Assembly: GCF_001881565.1 (NCBI RefSeq)
Contig: NZ_MPDJ01000004.1
Location: 101,105-165,104 of the forward strand
Source of the DNA: Eisenbergiella tayi
Lineage (GTDB): Bacteria; Bacillota; Clostridia; Lachnospirales; Lachnospiraceae
Length of the DNA stretch: 64,000 nucleotides
Direction: 5' to 3'
The notes beneath the pieces were generated by a model, which was not told where the DNA came from, did not search any database, and worked only from the letters and a program-made list of their open reading frames with translations. The translations under genes were made by a program, and so were the position numbers. Shown here in pieces: positions 1-7,353 of this stretch (position 1 is the first letter of the stretch; the number at the start of each line of letters is the position of its first letter).

Positions 1-1164
1 ATCCATGCATACCTGCGCGACATGCCTCAGCAGGACATCCCCTTTTTCATATCCGAAAAGCTCATTCACAAATTTAAAGTTGACAACATCCAGAAGCACC
101 AGCGCATAGTCACTCTTCTGTTTCAAAAGGGACATGGCTTCTTCTACAAACCGGGCTTTATTATAGAGACCGGTAAGCGGGTCATAATAGGCGAGCCTGC
201 GCATTTCATTCCGGTTATTGCGGATAAGCATATAAATATAGGCAAACAGAATGACAAGCAGTAAAATGATAATGGAAAAAACGGCGATTGCCACACGGGT
301 CATTCTATTAAAATTCGCATTCAGCGCCTTCTGCGGAATCATACACATCAAATACCAGCCGTTTCTCTCTATAGGAGCAAAAAACACCCAGAATTTGGTA
401 TTATTACGTGTGAAACCGGAAAAGAAGGTCTCTCCTGTTTTCAGCTGTGACAGCAGATTTTCCTCAATCCCTGCTCCCAGAAGATCCATATCAAAAATAT
501 TCTGGCAGTCTTCGTTTTCAATCAGCTTATGGCCGGAACGGATTACGAAATCTCCGTTGCTGTCAATGATATGCAGATATGCGCTTCCATTGAATATAGG
601 ACGGCTGATGATCTTCCCGAAGCTTTCATATTCACTGGCAGCGGTAAGCACTCCCAGAAGCTCCCCTTTTCTGTAAACAGGTACCCCATAGCAGTTAATA
701 TAACCATCGTCAAACCGATCCCGCATGGTATTGGAAACCACCGAATTGCCTTTCATGGCTTCCTGTATAAACTCTTCCTCTCCCAGACGGACGCTTTCAT
801 AGCGCACGCCGTCCATATCCACCAATTCACCAATGCCGTCAGTTCCCACAAACCCCATACGAATGAAATCATTCTGGTAATTTTCAATTTCAAGGATATC
901 CAGGATCTCATCCTCTTCCATTTCCTTTTCTCCCAGAATGGTCGACAGGGCCTCCAGCACATGAAGATAGCCTTCCATCTGCGTCACAATGGTACTTTTA
1001 TATTGTTCCGTCACTTCGTTCAAATAGATCTCAGCCTCATTTTTCTGCGCCCTGCTCAGGGTAATAAAGGCCATAACTGCAGTGACTGCCAAGGCTGCAA
1101 ATATACCGGCCGCCGTAACTGCCGCAATTGTGATCTGTTTTTTCAGTCTTTTTTCCGTTATCAT
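1..1164 (-). CDS. Sensor diguanylate cyclase (GGDEF), 3' end outside window
   Basis: Predicted to make cyclic di-GMP in response to an extracellular signal. The 388 visible codons show a transmembrane helix at about residues 11-36, an extracellular region of about 250 residues with a Cache-like look, a second helix at about 291-313, then the start of a GGDEF domain (YDPLTGLYN at about 323). The window edge cuts the gene before the GG[DE]EF active-site motif, so activity cannot be judged and an additional EAL domain cannot be excluded. ATG at 1164 has a purine-rich GAGGG upstream and begins just before the first helix. It appears monocistronic, with no same-strand gene directly upstream. The family call is firm; the ligand is unknown. 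Confidence 0.85.
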   Translation of the reverse strand, partial: MITEKRLKKQITIAAVTAAGIFAALAVTAVMAFITLSRAQKNEAEIYLNEVTEQYKSTIVTQMEGYLHVLEALSTILGEKEMEEDEILDILEIENYQNDFIRMGFVGTDGIGELVDMDGVRYESVRLGEEEFIQEAMKGNSVVSNTMRDRFDDGYINCYGVPVYRKGELLGVLTAASEYESFGKIISRPIFNGSAYLHIIDSNGDFVIRSGHKLIENEDCQNIFDMDLLGAGIEENLLSQLKTGETFFSGFTRNNTKFWVFFAPIERNGWYLMCMIPQKALNANFNRMTRVAIAVFSIIILLLVILFAYIYMLIRNNRNEMRRLAYYDPLTGLYNKARFVEEAMSLLKQKSDYALVLLDVVNFKFVNELFGYEKGDVLLRHVAQVCMD

Positions 1165-1362
1165 TGCGTCCCTCAAGGCAGATGTATTATCGTCTTATAA
1201 TGTATGTATTCCTATATGCGAGCATAAAACAACCTCTTTAATTATAACCTAGCCATTCCGGTTTGTACAGTGTACTCTGGACATTAAGTCAGGTACTAAA
1301 TAAGGAATACCCACAGGCAGAAGCAATCCTGACGGCATCACAAAAAAATTAAAAATGAAAAC

Positions 1363-1407
1363 CAAAAAATCCTTACACCGGGAATTGACCGGCATAAGGA
1401 TTTTTTG
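1363..1407 (-). terminator. Rho-independent terminator of the LD-carboxypeptidase gene
   Basis: The arms AAAAATCCTTA and TAAGGATTTTT, with an inner CCGG/CCGG pairing, form a hairpin immediately after the stop codon at 1409. On the minus strand it is followed by a T-rich run. Confidence 0.8.
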
Positions 1408-1408
1408 G

Positions 1409-2305
1409 TTATCCAATAAATAACAATTCACATTTCCCGGTATCTAATGCTGCGTCGCAGCCAATCGGCAGTATTGCATGGTTATTTCCATGACCGAAAT
1501 CATCGCAATAGACCACTGGCACATCATGCTTTGCCCCAAAGCGTTTCAGGCGTTCCATCAATTCGGGATGTATCGACTCAGAATAATGTCCGAACAGCAA
1601 TCCCGAGATATGATCAGCAAAATCACTCTGCTCTATATGTGAGATCAGCATACTCACCGTTCCGATATCATTGAACTGCTCATAATCTTCTAAAAACAAG
1701 ATATACTTTTCAGCATTGCCGTAATTGAAAAAAGGACTGTTCACCAAAAGCGCATAGTTTAATAAATATCCTCCTGTAAGCCTTCCTCTGCAAACGCCCG
1801 GATTTAATATATGCCACTTGCTGTTGCGCCTGAATGAGGTAACATTTCCATCCAGGAAGTGAGCAGCGAACTGCATGTAATCATAATGGCGCAAATCCTT
1901 AAGCAGCCCCGGTGTCTGACCATAATATGTCATCAGGCCGGTCCTGTTGAAAATGGAATTCAATATGGAGGTCCCGTCGCTGTAGCTTACATATATTTTG
2001 GGCTGCTTTCTGACGGCGGCATAATCAATCAGAGGAAGCAAATCAATGCTCCCTTCCCCTCCTCCAAAGAAAACCATTTTAACGGCAGGATCATTTACCA
2101 TTTCATTAAAATCGTCCGCACGTTCGTTTTCTGCCGCGATGTAGCCATAGGTATCTTTGTAGAGGTTTTTTCCTGCTTTTACACGAAACCCCATAGCTTC
2201 GATTCTGGACATAATTTCTTCGTAATCTTCAACAGATGCAACATGGCTTGGTGATACAATGCCGATGACATCTCCTTTATGAAGTAATTCTGGTTTGATA
2301 ATCAT
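1409..2305 (-). CDS. LD-carboxypeptidase / MccF-like peptidase, family S66
   Basis: Cytoplasmic serine peptidase family that removes the terminal D-alanine from murein tetrapeptides or, in MccF relatives, cleaves microcin C-type conjugates. At 298 residues it has the family's usual length. The expected catalytic triad is visible: Ser109 in the SYSDGTS motif (nucleophile elbow), Glu206 in FLEDYE and His272 in DFGHGNNH. The FFGGGEGS loop is at about 79-86. There is a consensus AGGAGG just upstream of ATG 2305, and a terminator follows at once, so it is a single-gene unit. Its leader contains the hairpin-linker repeat at 2344-2400. S66 members split between peptidoglycan recycling and antibiotic self-immunity, and the sequence alone does not say which applies. 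Confidence 0.85.
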   Translation of the reverse strand: MIIKPELLHKGDVIGIVSPSHVASVEDYEEIMSRIEAMGFRVKAGKNLYKDTYGYIAAENERADDFNEMVNDPAVKMVFFGGGEGSIDLLPLIDYAAVRKQPKIYVSYSDGTSILNSIFNRTGLMTYYGQTPGLLKDLRHYDYMQFAAHFLDGNVTSFRRNSKWHILNPGVCRGRLTGGYLLNYALLVNSPFFNYGNAEKYILFLEDYEQFNDIGTVSMLISHIEQSDFADHISGLLFGHYSESIHPELMERLKRFGAKHDVPVVYCDDFGHGNNHAILPIGCDAALDTGKCELLFIG

Positions 2306-2343
2306 ATAACCGCCTCCTTTGAGCTTACTGACAGCATATAGAA

Positions 2344-2400
2344 AAAGACCCTGTATTGATATTATACAAGGTCTTTCTTCTATGTGCCAGGGTTAAAGTT
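2344..2400. repeat. Hairpin plus linker module of the 128-bp repeat family, copy 1
   Basis: A hairpin (AAAGACC...GGTCTTT around a TGTAT/ATACA stem, 2344-2376) and a linker of about 24 bp closely match the module at 7253-7315. In copy 2 the module follows the 128-bp core, whereas here it precedes the core. That permuted order suggests the junction of two former head-to-tail units. On the minus strand the hairpin lies in the leader of the LD-carboxypeptidase gene. Confidence 0.7.
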
Positions 2401-2528
2401 ATTCTCTAAAGGGTAAAGTCCTGTATTCTCTTATCTTCGCAGAGCATGCCTCTCGTGCCATAGTGATTTCTTGCAAAACTTTCCTAAAATCCAGTAATCA
2501 TGTGGGGTGAGGATAGTCCGGAGGACAA
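2401..2528 (+). repeat. 128-bp repeat core, copy 1 (candidate structured RNA)
   Basis: By manual comparison it aligns without gaps to 7126-7253 with 19 differences in 128 bases, most of them transitions. Invariant blocks are the first 13 bases, CCTAAAATCCAGT, and the last 18 bases, which contain the tight hairpin GTCC-GGA-GGAC. No reading frame is conserved. A hairpin follows in both copies. Strand is assigned by analogy with copy 2, where a T-rich terminator follows on the plus strand. The family is not recognised. Confidence 0.6.
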
Positions 2529-2532
2529 TATA

Positions 2533-2565
2533 AGGCTCCTATGATTATTATCTTCATAGAAGCCC
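2533..2565 (-). terminator. Probable terminator after the secreted-protein gene
   Basis: GGCTCCTATGA and TCATAGAAGCC pair with one mismatch, downstream of the stop at 2605. The T-run on the minus strand is weak (TTATATT), so it may instead be the 3' hairpin of repeat copy 1 on the plus strand. Confidence 0.45.
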
Positions 2566-2604
2566 CTTCTACACATTATTTATTGAGTTACATTCACGTC
2601 TTCA

Positions 2605-3486
2605 TTATTCAACTACAGTTCCGCCAAAAGCCCCAAGCAGATACATGTATCCATAGAAATCTGCGGGTTCCAGATTGCTGTAATCACTTCCTGCAGGAAT
2701 GGTAAAACTGTATTTTACACCCTCATATGTAAAATCTGTTTTTAAGGAAACATCACCTTTCTCCTTCAAAACATCAAGTATATACTGAGGATAACAAAGC
2801 CATGCTTTATTATCAAAGGTTACAGTTGAGCCTGCACTTGCTTTCTTAATGGAATCCTCAAGATTCCGACGGATTGCAACGTTCGCAGAAATCGGCTGTC
2901 TCGCATCTATATGTCCGCAGTATATGCATTTGTATACGCTTTCACCATCTGTTGTTTCTGTGGGTTCCGTTTCCACTTCCCATTCATAATTATGGTTATG
3001 ACCATTGCTACCCGAAGAATTACTGTCTGTTACCGGATCTGGAGTATTTATACGAGTCAGTCTGTCTGCCGTACGGCTCTCCCATGTACCATTCTTTTTT
3101 GTTACGTTCCAGCTAAGCATGGTTCCATTTCCGTCCATAAGAAATACAACTGCATCGTCTCCATCCTGTGCGCTGTCTCCTATCCTTTCTCCTCTCCAAA
3201 GGTCGTAATGCAATGTATCATTACCGCCATCTCTCATCACTACTTCGAGCGAATCGGCTTCCATATGATACTGTCTCGTATTATGACCACCACTATATTC
3301 ATGGAATACCGTGCCATCCTCATAAAAGATAAATGTTTGAGACCCACTGATCCACTTCCCAAGAACCTCTTCCTTGGTGGCAGCCGCATTTGCAGTTATT
3401 GGCATTATAACAAATGCACCTACGCATAATGCCGTTGTCATAATACATGAAACAACCTTTCTAAAAAACCCTTTCCTACTACTCAT
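2605..3486 (-). CDS. Secreted protein with a CxxC zinc-ribbon-like segment, function unknown
   Basis: A 293-residue exported protein. ATG 3486 is chosen because AGGAGG sits at the right distance and the protein then opens with a signal peptide: basic MSSRKGFFRK, a hydrophobic stretch, and cleavage after about ANA at residues 33-35. An N-terminal lipocalin-like portion (GKWISG...FYEDGT) is followed by a Ser/Asn/Gly linker. Next comes an HNHNYEW...CIYCGH segment of a type common in Lachnospiraceae surface proteins, and then a C-terminal domain of about 90 residues. No enzyme motif was recognised. It is divergent from the XRE gene at 3659 across a 172-bp intergenic region holding two direct repeats, so that regulator is its likely controller. 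Confidence 0.75.
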   Translation of the reverse strand: MSSRKGFFRKVVSCIMTTALCVGAFVIMPITANAAATKEEVLGKWISGSQTFIFYEDGTVFHEYSGGHNTRQYHMEADSLEVVMRDGGNDTLHYDLWRGERIGDSAQDGDDAVVFLMDGNGTMLSWNVTKKNGTWESRTADRLTRINTPDPVTDSNSSGSNGHNHNYEWEVETEPTETTDGESVYKCIYCGHIDARQPISANVAIRRNLEDSIKKASAGSTVTFDNKAWLCYPQYILDVLKEKGDVSLKTDFTYEGVKYSFTIPAGSDYSNLEPADFYGYMYLLGAFGGTVVE

Positions 3487-3573
3487 ATTTTCCTCCTTTG
3501 TAATGTCCCTGTTTTCGTCTAAAAGAAAAAGAGCATCTTTATTAATGTTTCTATTTTGGATAATACTACATTT

Positions 3574-3609
3574 ACCCCATTTAGTCAATATTAATACCCC
3601 ATTTAGACA
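3574..3609. promoter_or_regulatory. Two direct repeats, candidate operator of the XRE regulator
   Basis: ACCCCATTTAG[T/A]CA occurs at 3574-3587 and 3596-3609. The copies start 22 bp apart, about two helical turns, between the divergent secreted-protein and XRE genes. Confidence 0.55.
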
Positions 3610-3658
3610 GTTCTTATTTCGTATTCCTTTAACATAAAATAAATTAGGAGGTGATTAC

Positions 3659-3994
3659 ATGGACTATAAGAGGTTAGGCAAAAGAATTCGGGAAGAACGT
3701 ATAAAATTAAATCTTACACAGGCCCAGCTTGCAGAAGCCATTGATATATCAGACACTTATATGGGTGCTATTGAACGTGGAGAACGAAGTCTTACATTAG
3801 ACACACTTGTGAAACTCGTTAACAGACTTGGGGTAACTGTAGATTACATGCTGTCTGATTTTGTATCTGATAATAATTCCAATATTCTGGAACAATTTAA
3901 GCAAATCATAGACGGTCAGCCTTTAGAGCGAAAACAAATGGCAATAAATGTATTACGTACACTCTTTTCCTATTTTGAAAAAGAGGTTGAATAA
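3659..3994 (+). CDS. XRE-family transcriptional regulator
   Basis: A 111-residue protein with an N-terminal Cro/C1-type helix-turn-helix (about 6-62; GKRIREERIKLNLTQAQLAE, ISDTYMGAIERGERS) and a short helical C-terminus for dimerisation. AGGAGGTG lies 6 bases before ATG 3659. It probably represses the divergent secreted-protein gene and itself through the repeats at 3574-3609. It is convergent with the ribbon-helix-helix gene, with stops 11 bp apart. Confidence 0.88.
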   Translation: MDYKRLGKRIREERIKLNLTQAQLAEAIDISDTYMGAIERGERSLTLDTLVKLVNRLGVTVDYMLSDFVSDNNSNILEQFKQIIDGQPLERKQMAINVLRTLFSYFEKEVE

Positions 3995-4005
3995 AGCAGG
4001 CTACT

Positions 4006-4212
4006 CTAAATTGTTTTGCCGACACGAAGGCTTCTCACAAAGTCAATATCTTCAATGAAACGTTTTATAGCTATATTAATCAGTGTCTCAACAGATATTG
4101 AGTATTCTGCAGCAAGTATATACAGTTTGTCATACAGTAAAGGATCCATAAGTTGAACTGTGAATTTTTCCATTGAGTTGCTATTTTTTATATCAACGTA
4201 TTTTTCTCCCAT
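4006..4212 (-). CDS. Small ribbon-helix-helix (Arc/CopG-like) protein
   Basis: A 68-residue protein. ATG 4212 is preferred over the longer frame because AAGGAG lies upstream and the preceding codons are AT-rich leader. MEKFTVQLMDPLLYDKLYILAAEYSIS looks like a beta strand followed by helix A, and VETLINIAIKRFIEDI like helix B. This fits an Arc-type DNA-binding fold or an antitoxin. No toxin gene is adjacent. A remnant frame (4250-4396) lies just upstream on the same strand. Confidence 0.65.
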   Translation of the reverse strand: MGEKYVDIKNSNSMEKFTVQLMDPLLYDKLYILAAEYSISVETLINIAIKRFIEDIDFVRSLRVGKTI

Positions 4213-4249
4213 AATCAATTTAATCTCCTTTAAACTAATAGCTGAACTA

Positions 4250-4396
4250 TTATTCTTTATTAATAAAATAATAAACAAGATTTAAAAGCTTTAGGTCTGC
4301 TGTCAGTAGACATTTATCCCTAAAATAAATTTCTACTGCATTTTTTTCTTCTCTAATCTTAACAACATTCTCTTCATACTTTGAATTACAAATATT
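4250..4396 (-). pseudogene. 5'-truncated remnant of an unknown gene
   Basis: An open frame of about 48 codons reads like real protein (EIYFRDKCLLTADLKLLN, YYFINKE, then two stop codons) but has no start codon or ribosome site. It begins right after the kinase terminator. It is probably the tail of a deleted gene that was co-transcribed with the ribbon-helix-helix gene. Confidence 0.3.
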
Positions 4397-4406
4397 TTTT
4401 GACAGC

Positions 4407-4439
4407 AAAAACCCCGTGCCTAAAGTGGCACAGGGTTTT
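4407..4439 (-). terminator. Rho-independent terminator of the kinase gene
   Basis: AAAACCCCGTGCC pairs with GGCACAGGGTTTT across a 5-base loop, 37 bp downstream of the kinase stop, with T-runs on both strands. Confidence 0.8.
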
Positions 4440-4475
4440 ATTGTATTATAATAAAAATACCTCAAATAGAGTGGT

Positions 4476-5996
4476 TCAGGAATCGCTTCCTGCAGGTACA
4501 TTATAGCGGTAATACCAAGGGCTGAAATATTCCTCTGGTATAGGATATGGCATAAAACTTGATTTATATTCATTTGGACGTGAAGTATAAGCCTGTACGG
4601 TGAAGCGATATGCACCGTCTAAATCCGCTAAATATTCCTGTTCAACCATAATTCCGCCAAAGCCTCTGGATATAACATCTTCCTTTGTCCAAATATTATT
4701 CATTACATAATTACCATCTTTATCGTATACGCTCACATTAAAACTGTCATCATCTGAATAGTCATCAAGGTTACTCCATGTGGCAAAATATATTCGTCCA
4801 AAATTTGCTTCCAGCATTTTCCACTGAAGACCCGTTGGTGTAGGAAGCGGCGGAGCAGATTCACCTGTATATTCGAAAGCATCTGAAATCACATAGGGGC
4901 TGTCAGAATAATGAATGCCATCCCCAGCCGCACTTACCGCAAAATAGTAGAATCCGTTTTCCTGCAGCCCGCTTACCATATTTACAATATAGGTAGAAGA
5001 AGCCTCATCTATCCCTCCATTTCCCCGCATACCGCTTTCCCAATCCCACATATCTTCATCAGGATCGGGAGGGGTAGGAGTATCCCTTCTATATACTCGG
5101 TAATTATATTTCACTTCTCCACCAACACCTGATTCGGGTACATTACCCCATATTGCAATGCCTGTTTCACCGTTCCAATGCGGATTATCAGGCGCCGGCA
5201 AAAGCACCAACTCATCGCTCTCTGTCTGTAAATTTTTACGCAATGCTGACTGATGTACTATCATAATCCCTAAAAAGGCGAGCAAAATAACCGCCATAAA
5301 ACTGTATAAAACGCCCCTTTTTCTGTAGGAAAAAGCTCTCTTCACCTGTTTTGCTGATTGAAACCGTTTATCCGGATCTAAATTAATACACTTTTGAATG
5401 ATACGCCTGTAACAAGGCTTCTGGGCCTTATCTCCCAAAAGCTGTTTCATAGTAATCCCAAAAGCATAAATATCCGCCCGTGCATCTGTCTGCGCAAAAC
5501 CATACTGTTCAGGCGGCGCATAACCCCGCGTTCCCAAAAGTCTTGTATCCTGTTCCAAATCATCTTTAGGCATACGTGATGCATCAAAATCAATTAAACG
5601 AATATGACCATCCTTTGCCAGAATAATGTTGGACGGCTTAACATCACGATGAATGATATCTTTCCCATGAAGAAACTCCAAAACAGAACACAGTTCTTTG
5701 ACAGCACTAAGCAATTGTTTTTCTGATAATTCCGCATTGCCCAGGGACTGTCCTTCAATATATTCCTCAATAACTGTAGTCGAATCATCAGCTATGATTA
5801 CTTCATATAATTTAGGCAGATATGGATGCCGGCAGCTTTGCAATGTCAAATAAATATGGTGCTGTCCTTTCAATACTTTCCGGATAAAAACCTGTTCTTC
5901 GCCCTTTTTATGTACCAGATGCACCGTGCTTTTTTCACTTTGTTTTAATAGCTTAATCTCCTCGTATTCCATAGTCTCAATATCCCATCTTGTCAT
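4476..5996 (-). CDS. Membrane Ser/Thr protein kinase with extracellular fibronectin-like region
   Basis: A 506-residue Hanks-type kinase: candidate ATP lysine K40, catalytic loop HRDVKPSN (116-123; catalytic Asp118), metal-binding DFD (137-139, in place of DFG), and an activation-segment end GTRGYAPPEQ (155-164). The Gly-rich loop is degenerate (LKQSEKST). A single transmembrane helix (about 229-248) separates the cytoplasmic kinase from about 255 exported residues. Those resemble two beta-sandwich repeats (WNGETGIAIWGNV...NYRVYRR; LPTPTGLQWK...FNVSVYD). There are no PASTA repeats, so it is not a PrkC orthologue. It is divergent from the HTH gene at 6076 across an 80-bp region with a palindrome. 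It may sense a surface ligand. Kinase identity is firm; the DFD change leaves activity open. Confidence 0.85.
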   Translation of the reverse strand: MTRWDIETMEYEEIKLLKQSEKSTVHLVHKKGEEQVFIRKVLKGQHHIYLTLQSCRHPYLPKLYEVIIADDSTTVIEEYIEGQSLGNAELSEKQLLSAVKELCSVLEFLHGKDIIHRDVKPSNIILAKDGHIRLIDFDASRMPKDDLEQDTRLLGTRGYAPPEQYGFAQTDARADIYAFGITMKQLLGDKAQKPCYRRIIQKCINLDPDKRFQSAKQVKRAFSYRKRGVLYSFMAVILLAFLGIMIVHQSALRKNLQTESDELVLLPAPDNPHWNGETGIAIWGNVPESGVGGEVKYNYRVYRRDTPTPPDPDEDMWDWESGMRGNGGIDEASSTYIVNMVSGLQENGFYYFAVSAAGDGIHYSDSPYVISDAFEYTGESAPPLPTPTGLQWKMLEANFGRIYFATWSNLDDYSDDDSFNVSVYDKDGNYVMNNIWTKEDVISRGFGGIMVEQEYLADLDGAYRFTVQAYTSRPNEYKSSFMPYPIPEEYFSPWYYRYNVPAGSDS

Positions 5997-6009
5997 CTTT
6001 TCGGTAAAA

Positions 6010-6025
6010 TGATATAACTATATCA
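6010..6025. promoter_or_regulatory. Palindromic candidate operator between kinase and HTH genes
   Basis: TGATATA-AC-TATATCA is a 16-bp inverted repeat centred in the short divergent intergenic region. It is a reasonable site for the HTH protein encoded at 6076. Confidence 0.45.
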
Positions 6026-6075
6026 GTCCATTTAATACAAAATCATTATAACAGACGGCTTAAAGGAGATGCAAC

Positions 6076-6507
6076 ATGCTATCGAAATCAACCGATGAAC
6101 TAAACCATGAGATTCGGAACGCAACAGATATGGAAGACTATCTGAAAAGAAATAAAGGAAATATGATTACGAGCAGTTTATCCGAGCATCTGAATCTGCT
6201 GCTGTCGCAAAAAGGGATTAAAAAAGCAGATGTTGTACGCGGCTCATTGTTGGATCGGGCATACGTATACCAAATATTTTCTGGCGAAAAAACTCCATCG
6301 AGGGATAAATTAATTGCTATAGCTTTCGGGCTGAAACTCTCTGATGACGAAACACAGAAAATGCTGAAGATTTCCGGCAACAGAGAATTGTACGCGAGGG
6401 ATAAACGAGATGCATTGATTTTGTTTGCCCTGCAACACAAAAAGACAATATGGTATACCAATGAATTATTATTCAGCCACAATCTTACAGTCCTTGGTCT
6501 TTCGTAG
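6076..6507 (+). CDS. Helix-turn-helix (XRE-like) protein divergent from the kinase
   Basis: A 143-residue protein. The central region (about 37-95) fits a Cro/C1-type HTH: LNLLLSQKGIKKADVVRGS, then YVYQIFSGEKTPSRDKLIAIAFGL. The C-terminus (LFALQHKKTIWYTNELL) resembles that of kinase-associated HTH proteins. AAGGAG lies 7 bases before the ATG. The divergent pairing with the kinase suggests that one acts on the other, either as transcriptional control or as a phosphorylation target. That is inference from position only. Confidence 0.75.
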   Translation: MLSKSTDELNHEIRNATDMEDYLKRNKGNMITSSLSEHLNLLLSQKGIKKADVVRGSLLDRAYVYQIFSGEKTPSRDKLIAIAFGLKLSDDETQKMLKISGNRELYARDKRDALILFALQHKKTIWYTNELLFSHNLTVLGLS

Positions 6508-6668
6508 ACAAAATAACTGTATTGCAGCTTTCCCTAAAATTATACTGTTATTACAATTCCATTTTTATGATTTTCAGAAAAGCTGTTTTTCTTTTCTGTA
6601 TACTTCTAAAAATTTCCGCCCAGAAACGGACCTATTCTGTGAATTAATAAAAGTTCCTTTCTAATTTT

Positions 6669-7061
6669 CTATAAAGATAAATAATCCCTATACCGATTAT
6701 GGCATAGGGATTCTAATGATTCGAATTTAGGAGCCATCTCAATATCTAATAGTTCCCAATCTACAGGGGAAGTATCTTTCCTATAATGGCTATTCTGTCC
6801 CTGTTGAATCTGCTCTATTGTCAAAGAGAGAGATGTTAATTCCTTAGCCTGCATCTCCAGGAAAAAAGCAATTTGGCAAATAACTGAGAAATCAAACTGC
6901 CTCCCCAGCAATACCCTCTGAATCTGATGCATACTCGATAAGGTACCCAAAAATGAATTTCGGGTGTTTTTGGGGAATTTGGGGTAACATTTTGGGGAAA
7001 ACACATAACGATGGATTTGCTCAAAACTCCCTATTTGCGAGGGTTTCAAGCTATTTCCCAA
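6669..7061 (-). pseudogene. Decayed fragment resembling the TnsD C-terminus
   Basis: An open frame of 130 codons that begins only at TTG and has no ribosome site. Its end, RKDTSPVDWELLDIEMAPK, resembles the VDWxxRD region near the C-terminus of TnsD target-site selectors of Tn7-like transposons. Upstream of the TTG the frame is lost before the inverted-repeat element at 7105, and competing frames look like shifted remnants. No TnsABC genes are present. It is most likely a relic of an old Tn7-like insertion. The family match is moderate at best. Confidence 0.35.
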
Positions 7062-7125
7062 CAGAACGCATTTCTCCCAAAAAGCCCAAAAGGAAATATC
7101 ACCATGTCCCAGGGCACTGACGTTT

Positions 7126-7253
7126 ATTCTCTAAAGGGCAAAGTCCTGTATTCTCTCCGCTTCGCAGAGCGTGCCCTTCGTGCTATGGTGGTTTCTTGCA
7201 GAACGCTCCTAAAATCCAGTATTTACGCGGGTTAAGGATAGTCCGGAGGACAA
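7126..7253 (+). repeat. 128-bp repeat core, copy 2 (candidate structured RNA)
   Basis: Gapless relative of 2401-2528 at about 85% identity. On the plus strand it ends in the GTCC-GGA-GGAC hairpin and runs straight into a T-tailed terminator, which is the layout of a small RNA gene. Its first 15 bases belong to the left terminal inverted repeat. It could equally be untranscribed element body. The family is not recognised. Confidence 0.55.
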
Positions 7254-7291
7254 AAAAAGACCCTGTATCGATTGATACAAGGTCTTTTTTT
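7253..7291. terminator. Bidirectional terminator inside the inverted-repeat element
   Basis: AAAAAAAGACCCTGTATC pairs with GATACAAGGTCTTTTTTT (one bulged pair) around GATT, and both strands have long T-runs. It probably terminates ppdK transcripts on the minus strand. Confidence 0.85.
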
Positions 7292-7353
7292 CTATGGGCC
7301 GGGGCTAAACGTTACTGCCCTTCAGAGAATAAATGTCAGTGCCCTGGGACAGG

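Larger units (their letters stand above)
7105..7351. mobile_element. 247-bp element with 36-bp terminal inverted repeats (MITE-like)
   Basis: The left end (7105-7140, TGTCCCAGGGCACTGAC...) and the reverse complement of the right end (7316-7351) match at 34 of 36 positions. Inside are the 128-bp core (7126-7253), a strong hairpin with T-runs (7253-7291) and a linker. It has no coding capacity. The right end stops 2 bp from the ppdK stop codon, so the element now supplies the 3' region of ppdK. No target-site duplication is obvious. The terminal inverted repeats, small size and a diverged relative at 2344-2528 are typical of a miniature transposable element or a dispersed intergenic repeat. Confidence 0.7.

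Noticed and set aside
1165..1408. Cyclic-di-GMP riboswitch ahead of the diguanylate cyclase
   Set aside because: No GEMM-like conserved segments; only a possible -10 and the neighbouring terminator are visible.
2401..2528. Assignment of the 128-bp core to HEARO/omega-RNA or another named RNA class
   Set aside because: No IscB or TnpB gene nearby, and I could not match a known consensus, so it is reported as an unknown repeat.
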